Positions 29,108 to 39,361 of a stretch of DNA of 53,654 bases are shown here, one piece after another. Position numbers and translations under genes: made by a program. The DNA is from an uncultured Alphaproteobacteria bacterium. GTDB taxonomy: Bacteria; Pseudomonadota; Alphaproteobacteria; Rhizobiales; JACESI01. The DNA is taken from assembly GCA_938034375.1 (NCBI GenBank), contig CALHLB010000081.1, positions 1 to 53,654 on the forward strand, read 5' to 3'. The notes under the pieces are model-generated. The model saw nothing but the letters and a program-made list of their open reading frames with translations. It had not been told where the DNA came from and did no database searches. Every line of letters starts with the position of its first letter. Position 1 is the stretch's first letter.

Positions 29108-30328
29108 ATGGCAGACTTTTATCAAAATGGCGTTGTTACAACACTTCACAATATTACACGACGTTCAGCCGATGAATTGGATTACGAACTCAATTCCTTT
29201 GCCCGTTTTCGCCGGTTAGGCCTTGTTTTACCCTCCCTTTATTCTGAACTACAAGGGGACGCTCTTGAGAAAATAATACAAGAATTACAACCTGTTAATT
29301 ATTTAAACCGCATCATCATAGGTCTTGATCGAGCCAATGAAGACCAATACAATCATGCAAAAGAATATTTTGGCCGCCTACCACAAGAACATCATATTTT
29401 ATGGAATGATGGCCCGCGCCTTACTGAAATTCATGGAATGCTTGCAAATGAAGGCCTCGCCCCAACAGAACCAGGCAAAGGGCGCAATGTCTGGTATTGT
29501 TTTGGTTATGTTTTAGCAAGAGGCGACCTTGACGGCGTTGCTCTTCATGATTGTGATATTGTAACCTATAAGCGTGAACTTTTGTCACGCCTGATTTACC
29601 CAATAGCCCACCCCCAATTCAATTATGCTTTTGCAAAAGGTTTTTATGCCCGCGCCGGCAGCGACAATAATATGAATGGCCGCGCTGCAAGGCTTTTTGT
29701 CACCCCTCTAATCCGCGCCCTAAAGCGTGTTTGCGGCCAGTCTGATTACCTTGATTATCTTGATACATTTCGCTATCCCTTATGTGGTGAAATGGCTCTT
29801 AGAACCGGCACACTGGCCGATATGCGAATTCCTTCAGATTGGGGACTTGAGATTGGCATTTTATCTGAAATGAACCGCAACTATTCCACAAATCGTATCT
29901 GCCAGGTTGATATTGCTGATATTTACGACCATAAGCACCAAAAACTTTCAGCAAATGACCAAACAACGGGTCTTTCCCGCATGACACTGGATATTGCTCT
30001 TGCCCTATTTAGGAAGCTAGCAACGCAAGGTGTTATTTTTAGTCCTGAAAGCTTTAGAAGTGTCAAGGCAACCTATCTTAGAATAGCACTCGACCTTATT
30101 GAGACCTATGCCAATGATGCTCGTATGAACGGCCTTGCCATTGATCGCCATAAGGAGGAGCGGGCTGTTGAAGTTTTTGCTGAAAATATTCTTGATGCTG
30201 GCGTCCGCTTTCTCGATGCCCCCAAAGAAGCAGCCTATATTCCAAGCTGGCGCCGTGTTGTTTCTGCCATTCCTGATATTTTTGAAAAGCTGGTAGCAGC
30301 CGTTGAAGCAGACAACAAAAGTCCCTAA
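29108..30328 (+). CDS. gpgS: Glucosyl-3-phosphoglycerate synthase
   Basis: A GT-A glycosyltransferase (406 aa, GT81-like) that transfers glucose from an NDP-glucose donor to 3-phosphoglycerate. Visible: LPSLYSELQGDALEKIIQEL near residue 42, IIIGLDRAN, GKGRNVWYCFGYVLARGDLDGVALHDCD with a DxD-like metal site (Asp148-Asp150), CGEMALRT, and DWGLEIGILSEM in the acceptor part. A fair AGGA SD precedes the ATG. The phosphatase gene lies 110 bases upstream on the same strand, together forming the two-step route to glucosylglycerate, used under salt or nitrogen stress in other bacteria. Confidence 0.85.
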   Translation: MADFYQNGVVTTLHNITRRSADELDYELNSFARFRRLGLVLPSLYSELQGDALEKIIQELQPVNYLNRIIIGLDRANEDQYNHAKEYFGRLPQEHHILWNDGPRLTEIHGMLANEGLAPTEPGKGRNVWYCFGYVLARGDLDGVALHDCDIVTYKRELLSRLIYPIAHPQFNYAFAKGFYARAGSDNNMNGRAARLFVTPLIRALKRVCGQSDYLDYLDTFRYPLCGEMALRTGTLADMRIPSDWGLEIGILSEMNRNYSTNRICQVDIADIYDHKHQKLSANDQTTGLSRMTLDIALALFRKLATQGVIFSPESFRSVKATYLRIALDLIETYANDARMNGLAIDRHKEERAVEVFAENILDAGVRFLDAPKEAAYIPSWRRVVSAIPDIFEKLVAAVEADNKSP

Positions 30329-30444
30329 TGTCATGGCACTAGCTCATCACAATTAGCTTATCCAGCACTCTGGCGTCTTGTAATTTGGCTCAATTATGTC
30401 ATCTAGATAAATAATATCAACCACCTTAAGCCTCAGGGAAGATA

Positions 30445-31437
30445 ATGGAAAACCTTAATCAAAGTGATTGCCTGGAACAGATTGAGGAAGCGCTTGAAAC
30501 GATACCTTCAAAAAAGAAAAAATTCTCTCATTATCAAAAAACAGCCAAAGGGGAAGACCGCGCCTTTGTCGACCTTGAAAAACTTGAGACGTTCTGGATT
30601 AATACTGGCACACTTTGCAATATTGCCTGCGTTAATTGTTATATTGAATCATCGCCCAAAAATGGCCGACTTGTTTACATAACCCATGATGAAGTTAAAA
30701 CTTATCTGGATGAAATTGAAACAGAAAAACTCGGCACTCGTGAAATTGGTTTAACGGGCGGCGAGCCTTTTATGAACCGTGATATTCTTCTAATTATTGA
30801 AGAATGCCTCAGCCGTGGCTTTGAATTAATCGTACTCACCAATGCCATGCGCCCCATGATGCGCTTTCAAGAAAAACTTCTTGAGATAAAAAATCGGTTA
30901 GGCGAAAAATTAACCATGCGCGTTTCCGTTGATCACTATGACCCAAAAATGCATGAAGAAGAGCGCGGCCCCAAAAGCTGGGATCCTATGCTTGAAGGGC
31001 TTAAATGGCTTTCAGACAATGATTTTACCATCGATATAGCCGGACGCACAAGATGGGGGGAAGATGAAGCTGTTTTACGCCAGGGTTTTGAGGCTTTATT
31101 TAACAAACACGCCATAAAAATTGATGCCCATAGCGCAAAACAACTTGTTCTCTTCCCTGAAATGGAAGAAAATCAGAATGTACCAGAAATTACGACAGCC
31201 TGTTGGGATATTTTAAATGTAAGCCCCAGTACCATGATGTGCGCCAATTCACGAATGGTGGTTAAACGCAAAGGTGCAGAAAAACCAGCCGTCATTGCCT
31301 GTACACTTCTACCTTATGAAAAAGAGTTTGAATTTGAAAGCACTCTAAAAGACAGCAGCAAACGCACTTATTTAAACCATTCTTATTGTTCAAAGTTCTG
31401 TGTTCTGGGTGGTGGTGCCTGTAGTATTAAAGAATAG
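30445..31437 (+). CDS. Radical SAM protein with a Cys-rich C-terminus, unknown substrate
   Basis: A 330-residue radical SAM enzyme. The cluster motif is Cys58-x3-Cys62-x2-Cys65 (CNIACVNC), and GGEPF at about 105-109 is the SAM-binding strand. The C-terminal third has further cysteines (TTACWDIL, MMCANSRMVV, VIACTLLP, YCSKFCVLGGGAC) that could bind auxiliary clusters, SPASM-like in spirit although not the canonical spacing. It lies 116 bases behind gpgS on the same strand, so a role in the same solute pathway or its regulation is possible; no precursor peptide was seen nearby. I do not recognise its product. Confidence 0.8.
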   Translation: MENLNQSDCLEQIEEALETIPSKKKKFSHYQKTAKGEDRAFVDLEKLETFWINTGTLCNIACVNCYIESSPKNGRLVYITHDEVKTYLDEIETEKLGTREIGLTGGEPFMNRDILLIIEECLSRGFELIVLTNAMRPMMRFQEKLLEIKNRLGEKLTMRVSVDHYDPKMHEEERGPKSWDPMLEGLKWLSDNDFTIDIAGRTRWGEDEAVLRQGFEALFNKHAIKIDAHSAKQLVLFPEMEENQNVPEITTACWDILNVSPSTMMCANSRMVVKRKGAEKPAVIACTLLPYEKEFEFESTLKDSSKRTYLNHSYCSKFCVLGGGACSIKE

Positions 31438-31478
31438 AATCCAATCATTACACATAATTGTCAAAGACAGTGTGAAAC

Positions 31479-32292
31479 ATGAATATTGCAACAATTTTGG
31501 AAATTGAACACCTACAGGACTATAAGTTGCATGCAGCACGTTACAACGGTAGTGAGCAGCCACTAGATGTATTTGTAAAAGATCGCAAAGAATGGGATAA
31601 CTGGAATAGCTGGCAAGGCACAAAAAACGAGTTTAACCGCAATTATGTGGTTTCATTTATCAAATTTTATCCAGAGCAGGAAACATGGCTTTTCGGAGGT
31701 ATTTATAAAATTTTGGGAAGGAGACCAGAAAAAAATACACACAGCTATAACATTGAATTAACTGATAAGGGCAAAGACCTTATTGGTCGGTTGAAAATTA
31801 CAGCAAAACTTTCTCGTGGCAGAGCCTTCAATTTAGAAACCGTATATAATCGCTTATCAGTCTGCGAAATTTTGCGTGAATCCTATAGCGGTGAGTTTTT
31901 TTGTGGTTACGAAAATATCAGCCAAGATTTCTTCATGCTTGAAGTTATTTTCAAAAACGAGAGAACAAATTGGAAAAGCGCATTGGAAAACATCAAAGGC
32001 GTATATGTAATTACCGATAAGAAAACGGGTAAAAAATATATTGGCTCTGCTTATGGTGATACAGGGATCTGGTCACGCTGGGCTAGTTATATGAAAACAG
32101 GACATGGATGGAAATAAAGAACTTACCGGATTAATCAAAGGTATGGGCATCGATTATGCAAGGAAGAATTTTCGCCTTACGTTAATTGAATGCTGGCCGT
32201 TTAAAACCGATGATCGCATGATTATTGCAAGAGAAAGTTTCTGGAAAGAAGCCTTACTAACCAGAGGTGCATACGGTTATAATTGCAATTAA
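31479..32292 (+). pseudogene. GIY-YIG domain nuclease-like gene, broken by one frameshift
   Basis: The first frame (31479-32117) encodes an N-terminal domain of about 165 residues of unknown type, then the start of a GIY-YIG domain: KGVYVITDKKTGKKYIGSAYG with the GVY and YIG motifs, followed by SRWASYMKTGHG. It then stops. The domain continues in the +1 frame (GGNKELTGLIKGMGIDYARKNF, then ESFWKEALLTRGAYGYN) to 32292. Removing the A at about 32108 restores GHGGNKEL, the family pattern. The full protein would be about 270 residues. The cause may be a true mutation or a single-base assembly error. Possible roles of intact members are in DNA repair or defence; unknown here. Confidence 0.78.
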
Positions 32293-32352
32293 GAAAGACA
32301 GGCCACGACAAACTTATCATGGCATTGCACTTTTAAAAAATTGAGAAGCAGC

Positions 32353-34893
32353 TTAATCATTATCCAGCACTTCTTTCACCTTGGTTGCAAGTTGCTTGAG
32401 GGAAAATGGTTTGGCTAGAAATTCAAACTTCTGACCTTCCACAAGGTGCTTTTCAAAAGCATCCTCTGCATAGCCTGAGACAAAAATTATTTTCAGTTCA
32501 GGACGCACCTTTCGCAATTCACCCAAAAGGGTTGGCCCGTCCATTTCTGGCATAACAACATCTGAAACCACAAGATCAATCTCGCCGCCAACTTCTTCCA
32601 TAACCTCCAAAGCATGGGCACCACTTGAAGCTTCATGCACCGTATGACCGCGTGCTTGAAGGGCGCGGGCAGAAAATGCCCTTACAGCTTCTTCATCTTC
32701 CACCAGAAGAATATTCGCAGAACCGGAAAGATCACGCGGCTTCTCAATGGGTTGGTTCGTTTGCTCTTCTTCTGATTCAACAATCTCATGGCGGGGTAGA
32801 AAAATATGAAAGACAGTCCCCTCACCAACACGGCTAACAGGATAGATATAACCATCGCTCTGCTTGATGATACCATAAACTGTCGCAAGGCCAAGGCCTG
32901 TACCCTCACCAACGCCCTTGGTAGAGAAGAAGGGCTCAAAAATTTTAGCCATGACTTCCGGCGTCATGCCCGTTCCCGTATCAGCAACTTTAATAAGCAC
33001 ATAATCCGCTGGAACCAACTCTTCCATAACACTATTGTCACAAGCATCTTTCGTGATATTTTCAGTGCTAATAGTTAAATCGCCACCTTGTTTCATAGCG
33101 TCACGCGCATTAACAGAAAGATTGATAATAACTTGCTCAAGCTGGTTTAAATCAGCCTTAACCGGCCATAAATCACGACCATGTGTCACGTGAAGACGAA
33201 CATTTTCACCCAATAGGCGTTCCAACAAGATGGAAAGATCTTCCACAATATCCCGAAGATCAATCACTTTAGGTCGCAATGTCTGGCGCCTTGAAAAGGC
33301 AAGCAGCTGGCGCACAAGTCCTGCAGCTCTGTTGGCGTTATTCTTAATATTCATAATATCTTGAAAGGATGGATCAGCAGGACCATGATTTTGAAGCAAT
33401 AAATCAGAAAAGCCGATAATCGCCGTCAACATATTATTGAAATCATGGGCAATACCACCGGCAAGTTGGCCGATTGCCTGCATTTTCTGGCCTTGAGCAA
33501 ATTGCTGTTCCAAAGCACGCTGTCGGGTAATATCAATAGCATAAATAATAACCCCTTCATCTAAAGAAGCATCAACACGGCCTATAACCGAGCTGATAAA
33601 TAACCTGGCACTACTCTCATCTTCTCCCTTAAGGGCCACATCAACGGGGTCAATTTCTCCTTGTCCCTCTTGTGCAGCTTTAATCGCATCCCCTAATTTT
33701 TCCCTTTCATTTTCAGAGACAAGGTCAACCAAAGCCTGTTTACCAGATTCACATTTTCCTGTTTTGAAAAGACTTAAAAAAGAGGCATTAGCGCGAACCA
33801 TCAGACCCTTGGAATCAAGAGAAGTTATCGCCACTGGTGCTGAATTAAAGAACCTTGAAAATTGAGCTGCTCCTTCAAGGTTCTCTTCTTCAGCATCACC
33901 GCTTTCTAAGCGATTAATAACGATTGTACGCGTTGCGCCTGGCGCACCATCTTTCTTGAAAGGTGTTAAATGCAATAAACGAACAGGAAGACTTTGGCCG
34001 TTTCGTTTTACAAAATCCAGATCAATAATTTCAGTGCGTGTCTCGCCTGACTTAGCAGGAACAGTGTTTAATAAAGCCGCACCATCGCCGCGAATAATAT
34101 CATGAACATGAACTCTACCAACTTCAAATTCTGTTAAATCATAGCCAAGCCAATAGGCAAGGGTAGCATTGATATAGACAATTTTGCCATCAGGTTCTGA
34201 TGAGAAAAAGCCCGCAGGAGCATGATCAAGATAATTGATAACATTTTGCAATTCCTGAAAGGCAAATTCTTGGTTTTCGCGATCTTTCGTAATATCACGC
34301 ACACGCCAAAGGTTAAGTTTTTTGCCATCATCTATGTTGGCATTAAACAACACAGGACGAACAGAAAGTTGATACCAGCTTGCATCGCGCGCATCTTTCA
34401 AATCAGTTACTGAGGAAGCCAAAGGCCTTTCAAGGCGAACTTCCTCACTCCCAAAGCGCCCTTCATTGACAGCAAGAGAAAGTCTGAAAACTGTTTCAGA
34501 AACATTCTCTTCCATAGCAAATGCCCGTTCAATAGAAGGGACGTCCATATGATATTCGGTGCCAGTCAAATCGCGATATTCTTTATCGGCATATAATATC
34601 TGCCCATCACTTCCTGTAACAAGATGCGCATCTTCAAGTGCTTCCAAAAAAGCATAAGGGGAGCTTTCAGTTTTTCCCACCCCGCCAATTTTAATAAGGC
34701 CAATTGTGGAAGCAAAAACAGTAAAAATTCCAATAACTGCAAAAATACCAAGAAGAAAAAGAACAATCGCCCCCATTGATTCTTCAAAAAAGAACAGAAA
34801 TATCCCAATAAGAGCCGCAATCAAAAAGCCGATAAGGGCAAGAAATAAAACGCCAGAACGTTTTTTGTTTTCTATTTTTTCATCAATAATCAT
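32353..34893 (-). CDS. cckA: Cell-cycle hybrid histidine kinase CckA
   Basis: An 846-residue membrane hybrid kinase of the CckA type, which drives phosphate to CtrA and CpdR through ChpT. Two membrane spans (about 14-36 and 41-70), tandem PAS domains (about 85-330 and 345-455), the HisKA box [24 protein letters not shown] with the phospho-His near 482, a HATPase domain ([32 protein letters not shown]), and a receiver domain with the phospho-Asp near 775 ([12 protein letters not shown]). The short acidic end KEVLDND is typical. It sits behind a TadG-like gene and close to flagellar genes, consistent with the CtrA box found at 40303. Confidence 0.93.
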   Translation of the reverse strand: MIIDEKIENKKRSGVLFLALIGFLIAALIGIFLFFFEESMGAIVLFLLGIFAVIGIFTVFASTIGLIKIGGVGKTESSPYAFLEALEDAHLVTGSDGQILYADKEYRDLTGTEYHMDVPSIERAFAMEENVSETVFRLSLAVNEGRFGSEEVRLERPLASSVTDLKDARDASWYQLSVRPVLFNANIDDGKKLNLWRVRDITKDRENQEFAFQELQNVINYLDHAPAGFFSSEPDGKIVYINATLAYWLGYDLTEFEVGRVHVHDIIRGDGAALLNTVPAKSGETRTEIIDLDFVKRNGQSLPVRLLHLTPFKKDGAPGATRTIVINRLESGDAEEENLEGAAQFSRFFNSAPVAITSLDSKGLMVRANASFLSLFKTGKCESGKQALVDLVSENEREKLGDAIKAAQEGQGEIDPVDVALKGEDESSARLFISSVIGRVDASLDEGVIIYAIDITRQRALEQQFAQGQKMQAIGQLAGGIAHDFNNMLTAIIGFSDLLLQNHGPADPSFQDIMNIKNNANRAAGLVRQLLAFSRRQTLRPKVIDLRDIVEDLSILLERLLGENVRLHVTHGRDLWPVKADLNQLEQVIINLSVNARDAMKQGGDLTISTENITKDACDNSVMEELVPADYVLIKVADTGTGMTPEVMAKIFEPFFSTKGVGEGTGLGLATVYGIIKQSDGYIYPVSRVGEGTVFHIFLPRHEIVESEEEQTNQPIEKPRDLSGSANILLVEDEEAVRAFSARALQARGHTVHEASSGAHALEVMEEVGGEIDLVVSDVVMPEMDGPTLLGELRKVRPELKIIFVSGYAEDAFEKHLVEGQKFEFLAKPFSLKQLATKVKEVLDND

Positions 34894-35077
34894 AATGGTA
34901 AAATCGCTTATTCTCCATTATCGGGCAAAAGCACCCAATTCCTGTTTCTGGCGTATAAAGACTGTTTATTCCCATCTTGTTAAAATCGTGATTTGAAGAA
35001 AAAGCACGAAAAAAGCATTATAAAAGGGAATCGCCTTCAACGATTCATACCTTAGCGACAATCAAGCTATAAGCAAC

Positions 35078-35115
35078 AAAAAGCCGTGTCTGCTTGATAA
35101 GCAACACGGCTTTTT
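35078..35115. terminator. Strong bidirectional terminator between the TadG-like gene and cckA
   Basis: A 12-bp perfect stem, AAAAAGCCGTGT (35078-35089) and ACACGGCTTTTT (35104-35115), with an inner TGCTT/AAGCA pairing. On the minus strand it ends in TTTTTGTTGC after the TadG-like gene, so cckA probably has its own promoter in 34894-35077. Confidence 0.88.
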
Positions 35116-35134
35116 AAACGAAATTATTGCAATT

Positions 35135-36667
35135 TTATTGAGTTAAAACAGGTGTTCCAATTTCCTGCTGAACTATGGCTTTAAAGACGGCGGTTAACTC
35201 TCCAACAGATGATGCCGTTAGAAAATGCGGTACTTCACCTGGACTGTCTAAAGAGGAGCAATCTCTTAAAACAAGATTAGCCGCTGTTTCAGGATTACCG
35301 ACTTCAATTTGTGGACCCAGCGCGACTGTATAGACCTCAACATTGCGGTTTGCCTCTTTCGCAAGATCGCAGAAGTTTCTTGCACTTTTAAAAGCAACAT
35401 TTCTAGCCGCCCGGCTACCTGGATTACGGATCCCCGGCTTATTATCAAATAGATGGGTATTAAATTCGCCATCCGTCATGACAATAAGCACTTTACGAAC
35501 ATTTTCTTCATTATATGAGGCTGGTTTTGAAGCCTTGGGCCAGAATGATTGCCAATTTTCAGAAAGTAAATTAAGCCCCCAATTAATGCCATTGTGACCC
35601 GCTGTATAACCTGAAGGTTTCATAGATTTTATATCAAAAATCAAATCAGCCCTGTTATTTGTTAAAGGGCGAATGGCAACATCGGGGCAAATGGGCAATC
35701 TCTTAAAGCGGCTTACACTACGTAGCAATTTATCAGTCTCATAAAAACTTGCCCTTTGCTGTTTAAACTTACGGTATGTATCAACATTTTGAGAAGGCGC
35801 CCTATCGCCAAAACTGTTTGCACCTTCCCTCTCGCTAACACATTGATGGGCAAGATTATCAAAAACCCTCTGCTTTTGATCTTCATTCAAAGTCGCATTT
35901 AGACGGCGCGCCCGCTGTAAAAAACGCTGTGTTGGATTATTAACATTTCCCAAAACACTATCACTGAAAATATTCACAGAATCCAGATAATAGCTCCCCA
36001 AATTAACGGATGTTGCATAAGGAACTAATCCAACACGAACAAGATCATCATTTTGCCCATCCAGCGGCAATACAATGTCTATGGTTTCTAGCATGGCACT
36101 TTTAAGCGCATTAATGCGTTCATTATTCTTTCTGCCATTAGGATTATTAATTTGACGCGCCATTGAACCTGTATTGTCCAGAACGAAGACAAGTTCCGTT
36201 TTTTGCTCTAATCCATTGCCAAAATCAGCACTGGAAACAAGGTTGCGATTGATTGTGTTAAGCCCAAAAATGCTACTAAAATAAGTTGGAACCTTAAGAT
36301 TGGCTGTAGCCGTTATCTCGTTCGTACCAGGCTTTTGCTGAATATTCAAACTGCCTGTAACGGCATTAAAATCAATGACAGATGTCTCCTGCAAATTCAG
36401 TACAAATGCCTGTTCAGCCTTTTTTCTGGCTGAGCGCTCCAGTGTTCCTCCCTGATCCAGGTCAATAGCAGCAGCAAGACTGGCACTGTCCAAAGAAGCC
36501 TCCACAATTCTGCTGATGGTTATATAATTGGTATAGTCAACAGCAAAACCAGAGATAAAAATAAATATAGGCAAAGTAATCGCAATAATGATTGCGAAAA
36601 CACCCCTCACATCACGCTTAAAACAGTCCACTTTACTCTTAAGAAATTCTCGCATCTTATCTCTCAT
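35135..36667 (-). CDS. TadG-like pilus-assembly/vWA-domain membrane protein
   Basis: A 510-residue protein. The N-terminus has one membrane helix (about 22-46, GVFAIIIAITLPIFIFISGFAVDY), preceded by a TadE/TadG-type prepilin-like segment. A von Willebrand A domain follows, with the MIDAS motif DNTGS (164-168), and the later vWA strand VLIVMTDGEFNT. TadG proteins accompany Tad/Flp pili; no other tad genes are in the window, so this is an orphan. Starts at 36667 and 36655 are both possible (a GAGAG lies before the latter). It is 190 bases downstream of flhB, separated by very AT-rich DNA. Confidence 0.85.
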   Translation of the reverse strand: MRDKMREFLKSKVDCFKRDVRGVFAIIIAITLPIFIFISGFAVDYTNYITISRIVEASLDSASLAAAIDLDQGGTLERSARKKAEQAFVLNLQETSVIDFNAVTGSLNIQQKPGTNEITATANLKVPTYFSSIFGLNTINRNLVSSADFGNGLEQKTELVFVLDNTGSMARQINNPNGRKNNERINALKSAMLETIDIVLPLDGQNDDLVRVGLVPYATSVNLGSYYLDSVNIFSDSVLGNVNNPTQRFLQRARRLNATLNEDQKQRVFDNLAHQCVSEREGANSFGDRAPSQNVDTYRKFKQQRASFYETDKLLRSVSRFKRLPICPDVAIRPLTNNRADLIFDIKSMKPSGYTAGHNGINWGLNLLSENWQSFWPKASKPASYNEENVRKVLIVMTDGEFNTHLFDNKPGIRNPGSRAARNVAFKSARNFCDLAKEANRNVEVYTVALGPQIEVGNPETAANLVLRDCSSLDSPGEVPHFLTASSVGELTAVFKAIVQQEIGTPVLTQ

Positions 36668-36857
36668 TCATAAAAATGATAATTGATGCGTTAATATAAT
36701 ATAAATAATCATTAAAAAAATAATTTTAACAATTAACCATAAACAAACAAGATTAACAAATATAAGTCATTAAAAAACAAAATCAAAATAGAACAAACAA
36801 TATTTAATTTAATAAAAATTTAAATTTAAAAATTAACGAAATATATTAACCTATTCA
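36668..36857. other. Very AT-rich spacer with a TTAACCAT half-site
   Basis: About 190 bases, by eye near 85-90% A+T, with many TTAA tetranucleotides. TTAACCAT, a CtrA half-site form, is at 36733-36740. It lies between the flhB stop and the start of the TadG-like gene and should hold the latter's promoter. No hairpin was seen after flhB. Confidence 0.4.
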
Positions 36858-37943
36858 CTATTTTTTACTTCGCCACGCCTTCCTCGAATTCAATTTCATG
36901 ACATAGCTGATAACATCTGCGACAGCCTTATAATGTTCAGATGGCACTTCCTCATCAATTTCAACCGTAGCATAAAGCGCGCGGGCAAGAGGTGGATTTG
37001 CAACCAAAGGAATATCATGCTCCTGCGCCAGCTCCCGAATTCTAAAGGCAACATCATCCACCCCTTTTGCAAGAACAAGCGGTGCATTCATGCCCTGCTC
37101 ATATTTTAACGCAACAGAATAGTGCGTGGGGTTTGTAACAATAACATCAGCTTGGGGGACAGCCGCCATCATGCGTTTTCTGGCTCTCTCCTGTCTGATC
37201 TGGCGAATGCGACCTTTAATCTGCGGATCCCCTTCCTGGGCCTTGAACTCGTCTTTCACCTCTTTCAGGGTCATTTTCTGTTTTTGCATCCAGCGCCATT
37301 TTTCGTAGGAATAATCAACAATGGCAATGACAGTAAAAAGAATAAATGTTGCTCCCAAAAGCTTTAAAGTTAGCTCTTGCATAATAGGCATGAGCTGCGC
37401 CAGGTCTGTGCGGACCAGAAGATCAAAACGGTCTCTCTCCGGCCAAATCACTACAACTAGGATGATGCTCACGAGCGTAATTTTAACAACACCTTTGCCA
37501 AAATTCAAAAGGCTCTGCGTTGAAAAAAGACGGCCAAAGCCAGCGATAGGCGATATTTTGGACAATTTGGGTGTAAGAGGTTCTGTTGAAAAAACCGGAG
37601 CATGTTGAATAATATTTCCAAGAAGACCCGCCGCAGCCAAAATAAGAAGCGGTATCATAAGAGGCATTAGCAGCGTTTTACCAACAAGCGCCCATAATTT
37701 TCGTAAGCCACCATTATCAACCGGAATACTATCAGAATGCTCCACAAGGCCAGAAAGTTCATGCATCAAGGATGACGCCATGCTAGATCCAAAACCAGCA
37801 ATGACAATAAGAGAAGCCGCCATAATAAACCAGGTATTTACCTCTTGGCTTTTGGCAACATCACCTTTTTCTTGTGCGTCTCGTAATCGTTTGTCGGTTG
37901 GGTCTTCGGTTTTTTCACCGCCATCTTCTGCTTCTTCTGCCAT
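36858..37943 (-). CDS. flhB: Flagellar export switch protein FlhB
   Basis: Inner-membrane export-gate protein that switches substrate class by autocleavage. 361 residues; a charged N-terminus (EKTEDPTDKRLRDAQEKGDVAKS), four membrane spans in 38-215, and a cytoplasmic domain with the autocleavage motif NPTH near residue 270 (VTNPTHYSVALKY). It starts nine bases after fliR with a strong GGGGGAG ribosome site, and is the last gene of the flgB-flgC-fliE-fliQ-fliR-flhB unit. Confidence 0.97.
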   Translation of the reverse strand: MAEEAEDGGEKTEDPTDKRLRDAQEKGDVAKSQEVNTWFIMAASLIVIAGFGSSMASSLMHELSGLVEHSDSIPVDNGGLRKLWALVGKTLLMPLMIPLLILAAAGLLGNIIQHAPVFSTEPLTPKLSKISPIAGFGRLFSTQSLLNFGKGVVKITLVSIILVVVIWPERDRFDLLVRTDLAQLMPIMQELTLKLLGATFILFTVIAIVDYSYEKWRWMQKQKMTLKEVKDEFKAQEGDPQIKGRIRQIRQERARKRMMAAVPQADVIVTNPTHYSVALKYEQGMNAPLVLAKGVDDVAFRIRELAQEHDIPLVANPPLARALYATVEIDEEVPSEHYKAVADVISYVMKLNSRKAWRSKK

Positions 37944-37952
37944 ACTCTCCCC

Positions 37953-38714
37953 CTACTTTACCAAAAAAACAGAGAGACCCTGCTGCACATGTTCAATATA
38001 CCAGAACATCATCGTACCAATTAAGGCAAAAAGCGCAAAAAAGCCGATCATAATATTGGCCGGCAATAAAACCAGTAAAACTTGAAATTGCGGCATAAGG
38101 CGCGATAAAATACCAACACCCACATTAAACACAAAGCCAATAACAATAAATGGCGCTGAAAGCTGCACGCCAATTAAAAAAGAACGAGCAAATAGCATAA
38201 CACCCGCTTCAACAACGTCCCCCACAGGCATTAATTCACCCGGTTTAAAAAGTTGATAGCTATCATGCATTGCAGCAATAATGATGTGGTGAACATCCAT
38301 TGCAAAAATTAAAGTTAAACTCAAAGTAGAAAGAAAACTGGCAATCAACGTACCTTGAACAGCCGTAGATAAATCTGTGTTTTGCGCTGATGACAAACTG
38401 GTTTGAAAAGCGATAGAAGCGCCTGCTGTCTGCAAAGCAGCTGTTAACATGCTGCCCGTCATACCAATAAATAATCCCACAATCATTTCTGATATAAGCA
38501 GGAAAACAAGGGCAAAAAGCCCTGTTGGCAAAGCTGGCAATACCTCTTCAACAACAGGCACCAGCACAATTGTGATAAGAAGTGCGGTTGAAAGTCTGAT
38601 GCGCTGCGGAATACTTTGAGCACCAATTGCAGGCATAAGAGATAAAATCATCGCCGTACGAGCAAAAACCAACATATAATGAAAAGCAAACAGGGGTAAG
38701 AAACCAAATTCCAC
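37953..38714 (-). CDS. fliR: Flagellar export protein FliR
   Basis: Polytopic part of the export gate (FliP5-FliQ4-FliR1). 253 residues with about six hydrophobic segments; FARTAMILSLMPAIGAQSIPQRIRLSTALL and SEMIVGLFIGMTGSMLTAALQTAGASIAFQTSLS are typical. It begins with GTG at 38714, five bases after the fliQ stop. Confidence 0.95.
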   Translation of the reverse strand: MEFGFLPLFAFHYMLVFARTAMILSLMPAIGAQSIPQRIRLSTALLITIVLVPVVEEVLPALPTGLFALVFLLISEMIVGLFIGMTGSMLTAALQTAGASIAFQTSLSSAQNTDLSTAVQGTLIASFLSTLSLTLIFAMDVHHIIIAAMHDSYQLFKPGELMPVGDVVEAGVMLFARSFLIGVQLSAPFIVIGFVFNVGVGILSRLMPQFQVLLVLLPANIMIGFFALFALIGTMMFWYIEHVQQGLSVFLVK

Positions 38715-38719
38715 CGCCC

Positions 38720-38986
38720 TTACCCACCTGATACAATTTTTTCAAAGATACGTTCTGAAAAGCTGTTCATCAAAGCCCCCATAAAAGGTAACGTAATAAG
38801 GGCTGCCAAAAACATGGCAATAATTTTAGGAATAAAAACAAGCGTTAGTTCCTGCACCTGCGTCAAGGCTTGCAACAAAGCCACAATCAAACCAACAAAA
38901 AGCCCTGTTAGCATTGTCGGCAAACCAACATATAGCAAGGTCCAAATGCTATCTCTTGCAATATCTAAAACTTCAGCACCGCTCAT
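38720..38986 (-). CDS. fliQ: Flagellar export protein FliQ
   Basis: An 88-residue, two-span export-gate protein. MSGAEVLDIARDSIWTLLYVGLPTMLTGLFVGLIVALLQALTQVQELTLVFIPKI matches the family along its whole length. AAGGA lies 6-7 bases before the ATG. It lies between fliE and fliR. Confidence 0.96.
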   Translation of the reverse strand: MSGAEVLDIARDSIWTLLYVGLPTMLTGLFVGLIVALLQALTQVQELTLVFIPKIIAMFLAALITLPFMGALMNSFSERIFEKIVSGG

Positions 38987-39016
38987 CTTTTTTCCTTAAA
39001 AACGATGCCCTATTAG

Positions 39017-39343
39017 CTAGATAGGCATACGCATAATTTCTTCATATGATTGAATAACACGGTCGCGCATTGAAACCATGGATTGCAGCGCAACCTCTGT
39101 TTCAGCAACAGCAGTTACCACATCAATCATATCACCTTGCCCCTGAACGGCAGAAAGTGTTTGAGTTTCAACACTTTTCCCCGCTGCAGTAACATTTTCA
39201 ACAGTCTGGCTTAAAAACTGTTCAAAATTTTCCCCTATAGACTGTGTTAGCGATGATGCCTGATTCTGTCCTTGAGAGATAGTATCAACAAGGTTGGCTG
39301 TTGACTGATAAGCAGATAACGCGGCTGATGTCGGTAAAGTCAT
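39017..39343 (-). CDS. fliE: Flagellar hook-basal body protein FliE
   Basis: A 108-residue protein joining the MS ring or export gate to the rod. The C-terminal half (DMIDVVTAVAETEVALQSMVSMRDRVIQSYEEIMRMPI) is the conserved FliE helix pair, ending in the family's MPI/MPV tail. AAAGGA lies eight bases before the ATG. It lies between flgC and fliQ, the standard position. Confidence 0.95.
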   Translation of the reverse strand: MTLPTSAALSAYQSTANLVDTISQGQNQASSLTQSIGENFEQFLSQTVENVTAAGKSVETQTLSAVQGQGDMIDVVTAVAETEVALQSMVSMRDRVIQSYEEIMRMPI

Positions 39344-39361
39344 GGTTATTATCCTTTAAAA

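Noticed and set aside
32302-32323. Short GCCAYG/CGTGGC hairpin after cckA as a terminator
   Set aside because: Six pairs including a wobble and only a weak CTTTCTT tail on the minus strand; too weak to list.
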